A stretch of DNA of 64,000 nt from assembly GCF_007995065.1 (NCBI RefSeq), contig NZ_VOQR01000001.1:1057001-1121000 (forward strand). Direction: 5' to 3'. Position 1 is the first letter of the stretch. The number at the start of each line of letters is the position of its first letter. The notes under the pieces are model-generated. The model did not search any database. It was given only the letters and a program-made list of their open reading frames with translations, and was not told where the DNA came from. The position numbers were made by a program, and so were the translations under genes. Positions 54,721-61,396 of this stretch are shown here, in pieces. This DNA comes from Sphingomonas ginsenosidivorax (GTDB lineage: Bacteria; Pseudomonadota; Alphaproteobacteria; Sphingomonadales; Sphingomonadaceae).

Positions 54721-54793
54721 CCGTTCGTCCTGAGCGAAGTCGAAGGACAATGCCACAAGCGGTCGGTCCTTCGACTTCGCTCAGGACGAACGG
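54721..54793. repeat. Perfect 28-bp inverted repeat between zwf and pgl (R7)
   Basis: The arms 54721-54748 and 54766-54793 are exact inverted copies, containing CGTCCTGAGCGAAGTCGAAG, with a 17-nt loop. It lies 31 bp after the zwf stop and 44 bp before pgl, so it forms a strong hairpin in the intercistronic RNA. The TCCTGAGCGAAGTCGAAGGA core is a repeat well known from sphingomonad genomes. Confidence 0.92.
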
Positions 54794-54824
54794 GGAGAGG
54801 TATCCCCCTCGCGGGGGGCGAAAC

Positions 54825-56294
54825 TCAGTCGTCCTGCCAGGTCACCCCGTCGCGCTCGGTCAGGCCGATCGCGGCAGACGGGCCCCAGCTGCCCGACGGA
54901 TAGCTTTTGGGCCTGGTGCCGTTCGCGGTCCAGCCGGCGCGGATCGCGTCGATCCAAGTCCATTGCGCCTCGACCTCGTCGCGGCGCACGAACAGCGCCT
55001 GGTCGCCCTCGATCAGGTCGAGCAGCAGGCGTTCGTACGCGATGCGGCGACGGCTGCCGGCGAATTCGGCGTCGAGCGACAGGTTCAACGGCACTTCGCG
55101 CAGGCGGACGCCCTCGCGATCGAGCCCGGGCTCCTTCGCCATCACGAGCAGCTGGACATATTCCTCGGGCTGCAGGCGGATCACCAGCGTGTTGGGCTGG
55201 AGCTGGCCGCCGCGGCCCGCGAACATCGAGTGCGGGACCGGCTTGAACTGGATCGCGATCTCGCTGCGGCGCGTGGTCATGCGCTTGCCGGTGCGCAGGT
55301 AGAAGGGCACCCCCTGCCAGCGCCAATTGTCGACATGCGCCTTGATCGCGACGAAGGTCTCGGTGTTCGACGGCTGGCCGAGCTCGTCGAGATAGCCCTT
55401 CACGATCGCACCCTTGACCGCGCCGTCGCCATATTGGCCGGTGACCGTATCCTGGTTCACGGTTTCCGGGGTGATCATCCGCAACGAGCGGAACACCTTC
55501 GCCTTTTCGTCGCGGATGTCGGTGCCGTCGTAGCGCGCGGGCGGCTCCATCGCGATGAGCGCGAGCAGCTGCAGCATGTGGTTCGCGACCATGTCGCGCA
55601 GTGCGCCGGCGCCGTCATAATAGCCGGCACGATCCTCCAGCCCGACCATCTCGGAGATGGTGATCTGGACGTTGTCGATCCCTTGCGCGTTCCACACGGG
55701 TTCGAAGAAGCTGTTGCCGAAGCGCAGCGCGAGGATGTTCTGGACGGTTTCCTTGCCGAGATAATGGTCGATGCGGAAGGTGCGGTCCTCGGGGAAGGCT
55801 TTCGCCACCGCGTCGTTAATCTCGCGGCTGGTGGGAAGGTCGTAGCCGAGCGGCTTTTCGAGCCCGACGCGCACGGTGTTGCCGGCGAGACCGACCTTGT
55901 GCAGCCCCTCGATCGCCGATTCGAACAGCGACGGCGCGGTCGACAGATAGATGGCGAGGCCGCCGGCGATGTCGCCGATCTTGTCGGCGAGCGGCTGGAA
56001 GCTCGCCGGGTCAGACAGGTCGGTCGGCTGGTAGAACAGCCGTTCGAGGAAGGTGCCTAGCGCCTTCTCGTCCTTGCGGTCCTCGGGCAGGAACGAATGC
56101 AGCGCCTTCTTGGCGAACGCGCGATAGTCCTTGTCGTCATAGTCGTGCCGCGCGGCGCCGGTGATCGTCAGTTCCGGCGGCAGCAGCCCATCGGCATGGA
56201 GGCCGTAGAGCGACGGCAGCAGCATCCGCTGCGCGAGGTCGCCGGTGGCGCCGAACAGGAGCAGCTTGGCGACGGGGTTCCGGGTCAAGGGCAT
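54825..56294 (-). CDS. zwf: Glucose-6-phosphate 1-dehydrogenase
   Basis: A 489-aa NADP(+)-dependent dehydrogenase that opens the Entner-Doudoroff and pentose phosphate routes. Cofactor motif LLLFGATGDLAQRML, active-site RIDHYLGKETVQN, and substrate-site EKPLGYDLPTSREIN are clear. It is the first sugar gene of the block zwf-pgl-edd-glk-eda and starts 3 bp after argC, so it is probably cotranscribed with it. Confidence 0.97.
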   Translation of the reverse strand: MPLTRNPVAKLLLFGATGDLAQRMLLPSLYGLHADGLLPPELTITGAARHDYDDKDYRAFAKKALHSFLPEDRKDEKALGTFLERLFYQPTDLSDPASFQPLADKIGDIAGGLAIYLSTAPSLFESAIEGLHKVGLAGNTVRVGLEKPLGYDLPTSREINDAVAKAFPEDRTFRIDHYLGKETVQNILALRFGNSFFEPVWNAQGIDNVQITISEMVGLEDRAGYYDGAGALRDMVANHMLQLLALIAMEPPARYDGTDIRDEKAKVFRSLRMITPETVNQDTVTGQYGDGAVKGAIVKGYLDELGQPSNTETFVAIKAHVDNWRWQGVPFYLRTGKRMTTRRSEIAIQFKPVPHSMFAGRGGQLQPNTLVIRLQPEEYVQLLVMAKEPGLDREGVRLREVPLNLSLDAEFAGSRRRIAYERLLLDLIEGDQALFVRRDEVEAQWTWIDAIRAGWTANGTRPKSYPSGSWGPSAAIGLTERDGVTWQDD

Positions 56295-56297
56295 TTC

Positions 56298-57221
56298 CTA
56301 GAGGATCAGGCCGGCATGCGGGTCGAGCCCGGCCATGATGTTGAGGTTCTGGACGGCGGCGCCGCCTGCGCCCTTGCCAAGATTGTCGAGCGTCGCGACC
56401 AGCCGGGCGTGGCCCGCGGCGGCGTTGCCGCAGACGCGCAGCGTCAGGCGGTCGGTGCCGGCATTCTCGACGATGTCGATCGCGCCGACATCGCCCGAGG
56501 CGACGGTCACCAGCGGCGACCCCTCGAACGCGGCGCGCAGCGCGTCGTCGAGCGCGGCGAGCGTCGGCTTGCCGGGCAGGGCGTGCAGATGCAGCGGCAC
56601 CTCGACGACCATGCCGCGATAGGTGTTTGCGACCGCGGGCGCGAAGATCGGCGCATGGGCGAGGCCGGCGTGCGTCGTCATCTCGGCGACGTGCTTGTGC
56701 GCGAGCTGCAGGCCGTAGGGGCGGAACGCCGAGGCGCCGCCGGACTCGAACTCGGCGATCATCGCCTTGCCGCCGCCCGAATAGCCCGAGGTCGCGTTGA
56801 CGCTGATCGGATTGTCGGCGGGGATCAGTCCGGCGCGAACCAGCGGCGCGACGAGCGCGAGGAAGCCGGTGGGGTAGCAGCCGGGGTTGGTGACGCGTGC
56901 GGCTGTCGCGATCGCGTCCTGGCAACCGGGTGCGAGTTCGGCGAAACCGTACGCCCAGCCTGGCGCGACGCGGTGCGCGCTGGACGCGTCGATCACCCTG
57001 GTGCGCGGATTGTCGATCAGCGCGACGGCTTCGCGCGCGGCATCGTCGGGAAGGCAGAGGATGACGAAATCGGCGTCGTTCAGCGCCTCGCGTCGCGCGT
57101 CGGCGTCCTTGCGGCGCGCCTCGTCGAGCAGGACGACGGCGATGTCGGTCCGGCCGGCGAGCCGGTCGCGGATCTCGAGACCGGTGGTGCCGACTGCACC
57201 GTCGATGAAGACGCTGTTCAT
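56298..57221 (-). CDS. argC: N-acetyl-gamma-glutamyl-phosphate reductase (type 2)
   Basis: A 307-aa arginine-biosynthesis reductase of the shorter, type 2 class. It has VFIDGAVGTTGLEI at the cofactor site, VIDASSAHRV, the catalytic Cys in VTNPGCYPTGFLALV and the later NATSGYSGGGKAMI and HAGLAHAPIFAPAVANTYRGMVVEVPLHL. It is placed between a small SH3-like gene (4-bp overlap) and zwf (3-bp gap), an unusual link between amino acid and sugar metabolism. Confidence 0.95.
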   Translation of the reverse strand: MNSVFIDGAVGTTGLEIRDRLAGRTDIAVVLLDEARRKDADARREALNDADFVILCLPDDAAREAVALIDNPRTRVIDASSAHRVAPGWAYGFAELAPGCQDAIATAARVTNPGCYPTGFLALVAPLVRAGLIPADNPISVNATSGYSGGGKAMIAEFESGGASAFRPYGLQLAHKHVAEMTTHAGLAHAPIFAPAVANTYRGMVVEVPLHLHALPGKPTLAALDDALRAAFEGSPLVTVASGDVGAIDIVENAGTDRLTLRVCGNAAAGHARLVATLDNLGKGAGGAAVQNLNIMAGLDPHAGLIL

Positions 57222-57601
57222 GCCGCGGTGCCGGGCAAATCGAGCAGCGTGCGGTCGACATAGCCGACCAGACCCGGCCCGACCGCCATGCCCCAGGCCG
57301 AGACGCCGGCGAGTTCCAGGACCTCGAACACGTCGCCCGACTCCAGGGTCGCGACGATTTCGCTGTCCTCGTCGCGTTCGAGGCGCAGTGGTATCGAGGC
57401 CGATACGATTGTCGGCATCGGCACCGCGTAATGCGGCGCAAATACCTGTTCGGCCAGGCGAATATCGGCGATATCGCGCCGCACGGCATGGCGGCGCGGA
57501 TCGAGCGCGACCGACCGGCCGGTCAGCGCGAAGCTGCTACGCGGAGGCGGTGGAGACTGCGGATGCCCCGCCTGGGGCGCGGGCGGCGCCGTCGTTCTCA
57601 C
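57218..57601 (-). CDS. Small SH3-like domain protein (start uncertain)
   Basis: About 127 aa if read from the GTG at 57601. The recognisable part begins RSSFALTGRSVALDPRRHAV and continues IADIRLAEQVFAPHYAVPMP, the start of sphingomonad NlpC/P60-type peptidases. A bacterial SH3-like segment follows (LRLERDEDSEIVATLESGDVFEVLELAGVSAWGMAVGPGLVGYVDRTLL). The peptidase domain that usually follows is absent, as argC begins immediately. No ATG is available after the MarR stop, and the GTG lies inside the MarR gene. It may be a trimmed peptidase gene or a stand-alone binding module. Confidence 0.6.
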   Translation of the reverse strand: MRTTAPPAPQAGHPQSPPPPRSSFALTGRSVALDPRRHAVRRDIADIRLAEQVFAPHYAVPMPTIVSASIPLRLERDEDSEIVATLESGDVFEVLELAGVSAWGMAVGPGLVGYVDRTLLDLPGTAA

Positions 57602-57908
57602 CGATGAATTGCCCGAATTCTTCAAGAAAATCTGCCCCTTCGGTCGTGCGCGCGACGAAGATGTTGCGCTTGTCGCTATCGTCGCGTTGCCGGCGCAGAT
57701 AGCCGAGCGCACCCAACCTATTCAAGGCGCGTGTGACCACGGGTTTCGACACGTTGAGCGCCCGTGCCAGCCCGCGCACGGTATGCGGGCCCGGTTTGAG
57801 GTATACGAGCAACAGGAGGGCCATCTGCCGGTTGGTCAGATCGGGCTCGCCCGAGCGGACATAATCCACCAGCGCGCTCATCCATTGCGATAGGGTTTGG
57901 GCTGCCAT
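57537..57908 (-). CDS. MarR family transcriptional regulator
   Basis: A 123-aa winged-helix regulator. The DNA-binding region reads LTNRQMALLLLVYLKPGPHTVRGLARALNVSKPVVTRALNRLGALGYLRRQRDDSDKRNIFVART, with the beta wing DDSDKRN. The ATG at 57908 (MAAQTLSQWM) is preferred; an ATG at 58004 would add 32 residues not typical of the family. The C-terminus is Ala-rich. It heads a run with the SH3-like gene and argC; ligand and targets are unknown. Confidence 0.87.
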   Translation of the reverse strand: MAAQTLSQWMSALVDYVRSGEPDLTNRQMALLLLVYLKPGPHTVRGLARALNVSKPVVTRALNRLGALGYLRRQRDDSDKRNIFVARTTEGADFLEEFGQFIGENDGAARAPGGASAVSTASA

Positions 57909-58106
57909 TGATGCCACAGCGTTGATCCGCCAATCCTCTTTTGCCTGAGTACAGGCTTCATTACGGGGTGTTAACGCCCGCCTGTCCGGCTTGTTTCCTC
58001 GCAATGACGATCCTGTTTCAGATTGACGCAGGATGCGCGCGGTTGATCGCCGCGGCCGCCTCGCCTATGTGCCGCCCATCGTAAAAGTTCCGGGGTTTCC
58101 TGCGCA

Positions 58107-58511
58107 ATGTTCGCCTTCCTGCTCGTCGTCCACGCGATCATCGCGGCCGCCCTCGTCACGGTCATCCTCATGCAGCGGTCGGAAGGCGGCGGACTGGGCA
58201 TGGGCGGCAGCCCGTCGGGGCTGATGTCGGCACGCGGTGCGGCCGATTTCCTGACGCGCGCCACCGGCGTGCTGGCGACCGCGTTCGTGCTGTTCTCGAT
58301 CGCGCTCGCGGTGTTCGCGGCGACCAAGCGGTCGGGGACGACGATCGATACCTCGCTGGCGCGCACGCCGGCGGCGGCGGCTCCGGCCACGACCGGCGTT
58401 CCGACCGCGGCACCTAATGGCGATGCCGCACCGTTCGCGGGCGGCGGCGAGAAGCCGGTCGCCCCGGGCACGGCGCCGGCGGACAACACCACCGTCCCGC
58501 TCGCCAACTAG
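58107..58511 (+). CDS. secG: Protein translocase subunit SecG
   Basis: A 134-aa subunit of the SecYEG channel. Two membrane helices (LLVVHAIIAAALVTVILMQ and ATAFVLFSIALAVFAAT) flank the conserved loop RSEGGGLGMGGSPSGLMSARGAADFLTRAT. The long Ala/Pro/Thr-rich C-terminal tail after the second helix is common in alphaproteobacteria. pyrG follows, the usual order. Confidence 0.94.
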   Translation: MFAFLLVVHAIIAAALVTVILMQRSEGGGLGMGGSPSGLMSARGAADFLTRATGVLATAFVLFSIALAVFAATKRSGTTIDTSLARTPAAAAPATTGVPTAAPNGDAAPFAGGGEKPVAPGTAPADNTTVPLAN

Positions 58512-58534
58512 GCCTCAACTCACCGCTATTTCGC

Positions 58535-58555
58535 GCGTCCGCGTTTCGCGGACGC
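58535..58555 (+). terminator. Hairpin between secG and pyrG
   Basis: A perfect 9-bp stem GCGTCCGCG/CGCGGACGC with a TTT loop lies 23 bp after secG. The following TTGTCGTT is a poor T-run, so it may be a weak terminator or a processing hairpin. Confidence 0.45.
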
Positions 58556-58594
58556 TTGTCGTTCGTCCTCAAAACACGCTAGGCAATTGTTCCC

Positions 58595-60229
58595 ATGGCG
58601 CGGTTCATCTTCATCACCGGCGGCGTGGTCTCCTCGCTCGGCAAGGGTCTCATGGCAGCGAGCCTCGCGGCTCTCCTGCAGGCACGCGGTTACAGCGTGC
58701 GCATCCGCAAGTTCGATCCCTATCTGAACGTCGATCCGGGCACGATGTCGCCCTATCAGCACGGCGAGGTCTATGTGACCGACGACGGCGCGGAGACCGA
58801 TCTCGATCTCGGGCATTACGAGCGCTTTACCGGCGTTCCCTCGCGCCAGTCGGACAACGTCACGAGCGGGCGCATCTATCAGCAGATCATCGCGCGCGAG
58901 CGTCGCGGCGACTATCTGGGCGCGACCGTCCAGGTCATCCCGCACGTCACAGACGCGATCAAGGCGTTCGCCCGCGCCGAGACCGACGATGTCGATTTCG
59001 TGCTATGCGAGATCGGCGGCACCGTCGGCGACATCGAATCGCTGCCCTTCATCGAGGCGATCCGCCAGCTGAAGAATGAGGAAGGCCGCGGCAACGCGAT
59101 CAGCATCCACGTGACCCTGGTGCCCTACATCGCCGCGGCGGGCGAGCTGAAGACCAAGCCGACGCAGCATTCGGTGCGCGAGCTTGCCGCGCTGGGCGTG
59201 CAGCCCGACGTGCTGGTCTGCCGCTGCGAACATCCTCTGCCGCCGGCGGACCGCGCGAAGATCGCATTGTTCTGCAACGTGCCGGCGAGCGCGGTCATCC
59301 CGGCGCTGGATGCCAAGAGCATCTATGCGGTGCCGATGCAGTATCATGCGGAGGGCCTCGATTCGGAGGTCCTCAAGGCGTTCGGGATCGAGCCCAAGGG
59401 CGCGCCCGACCTGTCGCGCTGGATCGAGATCATGGACCGGCTGACCAACCCGCAGGGCGAGGTCACGATCGGCGTGGTCGGCAAATATGTCGGTCTGCAG
59501 GACGCGTACAAGTCGCTGAACGAGGCGCTGGTGCATGGCGGGATCGCCAACCGGGTCAAGGTGAACGTCCGCTGGATCGATGCCGAGCTGTTCGAGAACG
59601 ACGACAGCGACATCGCCGGGTCGCTCGAGCCGTGCGACGCGATCCTGGTACCGGGCGCGTTCGGCGAACGCGGGGCGGAGGGCAAGATCGCCTCGGTCAA
59701 GTTCGCGCGCGAGCGGAAGATCCCGTATTTCGGGATCTGCTTCGGGATGCAGATGGCGTGCGTCGAGGGCGCGCGCGACACCGCCGGCATCGCGGATGCG
59801 TCGTCGACCGAGTTCGGTGCGACCGACGAGCCGGTTGTCGGCATGATCACCGAGTGGATGGGCCGCGCGGGGCTCGAGACGCGGGCGGCCGAGGGCGACC
59901 TGGGCGGCACGATGCGACTGGGCGCGTATGACGCGAAGCTCGACGGCAACAGCGTGGTCGCGTCGATCTATGGCGGGACCGAGATTTCGGAGCGGCATCG
60001 CCATCGCTACGAGGTGAACACGCATTACCAGGCGGCGCTGGAGCAGGGCGGGTTGGTGTTCTCGGGGATGTCGCCGGACGGCACCTTGCCTGAGATCGTC
60101 GAGCGGCCGGATCATCCGTGGTTCGTCGGCGTGCAGTTCCATCCGGAGCTGAAGTCGAAGCCGTTCGATCCGCATCCTTTGTTTGCGAGTTTTATCGAGG
60201 CGGCGGTTAAGCAGAGCCGATTGGTCTGA
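58595..60229 (+). CDS. pyrG: CTP synthase
   Basis: A 544-aa amidotransferase converting UTP to CTP. The synthetase domain begins [31 protein letters not shown] (P-loop GVVSSLGKG) and contains [36 protein letters not shown]. The class I glutaminase domain has the nucleophile Cys in [15 protein letters not shown] and the His-Pro-Glu of [13 protein letters not shown]. The length is normal. Palindromic repeats follow its stop. Confidence 0.98.
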   Translation: MARFIFITGGVVSSLGKGLMAASLAALLQARGYSVRIRKFDPYLNVDPGTMSPYQHGEVYVTDDGAETDLDLGHYERFTGVPSRQSDNVTSGRIYQQIIARERRGDYLGATVQVIPHVTDAIKAFARAETDDVDFVLCEIGGTVGDIESLPFIEAIRQLKNEEGRGNAISIHVTLVPYIAAAGELKTKPTQHSVRELAALGVQPDVLVCRCEHPLPPADRAKIALFCNVPASAVIPALDAKSIYAVPMQYHAEGLDSEVLKAFGIEPKGAPDLSRWIEIMDRLTNPQGEVTIGVVGKYVGLQDAYKSLNEALVHGGIANRVKVNVRWIDAELFENDDSDIAGSLEPCDAILVPGAFGERGAEGKIASVKFARERKIPYFGICFGMQMACVEGARDTAGIADASSTEFGATDEPVVGMITEWMGRAGLETRAAEGDLGGTMRLGAYDAKLDGNSVVASIYGGTEISERHRHRYEVNTHYQAALEQGGLVFSGMSPDGTLPEIVERPDHPWFVGVQFHPELKSKPFDPHPLFASFIEAAVKQSRLV

Positions 60230-60240
60230 AGGCAGGTTGG

Positions 60241-60369
60241 TTCACGCTAAGCCGCGAAGACGCTAAGGGCTTGCGTGTGCCGAGCGCGTAGCGCTCCTTT
60301 TGCAACGATGGGGCGGGCGCGGCGCCGTTCCGAGCGTGACACCTTTGCGACTTAGCGGCTTTGCGTGAA
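60241..60369. repeat. Palindromic element R9 after pyrG
   Basis: Outer arms TTCACGCTAAGCCGCGAAG and CTTAGCGGCTTTGCGTGAA are inverted, about 20 bases long with a few mismatches, around a 75-bp centre. It starts 12 bp after the pyrG stop. Confidence 0.75.
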
Positions 60370-60372
60370 TCA

Positions 60373-60400
60373 CCCTTCTTCGGTTCACGTCGAAGAAGGG
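60373..60400. terminator. Perfect 10-bp hairpin between two palindromic elements
   Basis: CCCTTCTTCG and CGAAGAAGGG pair perfectly around an 8-nt loop. It is followed by GTTTC, and might act as a terminator of pyrG, but lacks a real T-run. Confidence 0.45.
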
Positions 60401-60541
60401 GTTTCACGCGGAGGCGCGGAGACGCGGAGGGAGTTTGAGGCCTGCTCGGCTCTTCCGCTCGACGCTGTCGCTTTCGTCGTTTGAGAAGGTCGCTGGCGCG
60501 ACGGGGGCAAATCTCCGCGTCTCCGCGCCTCCGCGTGAAAC
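60401..60541. repeat. Palindromic element R10 with perfect 29-bp arms
   Basis: The arms 60401-60429 and 60513-60541 are exact inverted copies, starting GTTTCACGCGGAGGCGC. They resemble the arms framing the GxxExxY gene (TTCGCGCAGAGGCGC), but the 83-bp centre holds no gene. It may be an empty or shortened copy of that unit. Confidence 0.85.
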
Positions 60542-60650
60542 CCTGCTGTTTCTTCGGCTTCGATAGAGCCTTGCGGTCAGCCAGTCTGGATCCCCGCCTC
60601 CGCGGGGATGACGGAATTGGGGGGATGGCGAAAGCTGAAGGCGACGACGC

Positions 60651-60690
60651 AAAAGGGCGCCCGGGCCTTTTGGTCCGGACGCCCTTTTTT
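60651..60690 (-). terminator. Rho-independent terminator of the Hsp20 gene
   Basis: A GC stem (GGGCG and CCGG pairing with CCGG and CGCCC, one internal mismatch) flanked by A and T runs on both sides lies 20 bp after the Hsp20 stop on the minus strand. Its flanks are alike, so it can also work from the left. Confidence 0.82.
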
Positions 60691-60709
60691 CAGGTTGGGC
60701 AGGCTGCGG

Positions 60710-61177
60710 TTACGCGGCCTGGTCGACTGCCGGGTCGGCTTCGACGGCAGCCAAGGGGGCGCCGGTCTTGATCGCGACGGTCTTGGGCTTCATCGCCTCG
60801 GGGACTTCGCGGACCAGGTCGATCACGAGCAGGCCGTCGTTGAGGCGCGCATCCTGCACCAGCACGAAGTCGGCGAGCTCGAACCGGCGTTCGAACGCGC
60901 GGTTGGCGATGCCGACATGGAGCAGCTGGCCCTCGGACGGCGCATCGTCCTTCTTGCCCGAAACGAGCAGCAAATTCTGCTGCGCGGTGATCGCGATGTC
61001 GTCACGACCGAAGCCGGCGACCGCGAGCGTGATGCGGTAGCGATCCTCGGCGATCCGCTCGAGGTTGAAGGGGGGGTAGTTGTCGGAGGTCGCGGCGCGC
61101 GCGTTGCTCTCCAGCATGTCGAACAGCCGGTCGAAACCAACGGTCGAACGGCGATAGGGGGTGAGGTCGAGTCGCAT
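60710..61177 (-). CDS. Small heat shock protein (Hsp20/IbpA type)
   Basis: A 155-aa alpha-crystallin-domain chaperone that holds unfolding proteins. It begins MRLDLTPYRRSTVGFDRLFDML, then YPPFNLERIAEDRYRITLAVAGF, LLLVSGKK, HVGIANRAFERRFELAD and ARLNDGLLVIDLVREVPEAMKPK, all typical of alphaproteobacterial IbpA/HspA. The upstream RNA shows a ROSE-like thermometer, so heat control of translation is likely. Confidence 0.95.
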   Translation of the reverse strand: MRLDLTPYRRSTVGFDRLFDMLESNARAATSDNYPPFNLERIAEDRYRITLAVAGFGRDDIAITAQQNLLLVSGKKDDAPSEGQLLHVGIANRAFERRFELADFVLVQDARLNDGLLVIDLVREVPEAMKPKTVAIKTGAPLAAVEADPAVDQAA

Positions 61178-61300
61178 ATCAAATCCTCTAATATGAGCGA
61201 GTTGTACGAGGTCGGCGCCCCATCAGGCGGCACCGCCGCACGGCCCCGAAGGCACCGCGCAGTCCAGAATTTGGGAGGGCCCAAACCCGGTTCAAGAGGG
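61178..61300 (-). promoter_or_regulatory. Probable ROSE-type RNA thermometer in the Hsp20 leader
   Basis: In the Hsp20 transcript the segment CTCGCTCATATTAGAGGAT precedes the start codon. It contains UCGCU (61196-61200), matching the ROSE anti-Shine-Dalgarno consensus UYGCU, a short loop, and the ribosome site AGAGGA (61184-61189), 6 nt before the ATG. Upstream are GC-rich hairpins (for example GGCGGTGCCGCC). This is the layout of ROSE elements, common before alphaproteobacterial hsp20 genes. Confidence 0.6.
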
Positions 61301-61396
61301 CCGCAGGGCGACAAGCGAAAGTTTTTCGCGGCCAAGCATCGCCTCGTTTGAATCCCGACCGATACGGGGGACATTGATCGCGAAAAGGGGATTTCG

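Larger units (their letters stand above)
60230..60709. other. Repeat-filled spacer between pyrG and the Hsp20 gene
   Basis: About 480 bp with no coding potential. It holds two palindromic elements, a 10-bp hairpin between them, a partial repeat near 60586-60612 (GGATCCCCGCCTCCGCGGGG then ATGACG) and the Hsp20 terminator. Confidence 0.7.

Noticed and set aside
44376..54793. Possible CRISPR array from repeated palindromes
   Set aside because: The repeats are irregularly spaced, differ in arm sequence, flank unrelated genes, and no cas gene is present.
61200..61396. Cobalamin riboswitch before the last TonB receptor
   Set aside because: No B12-box-like conserved segment was found, and the receptor is not of the BtuB type.
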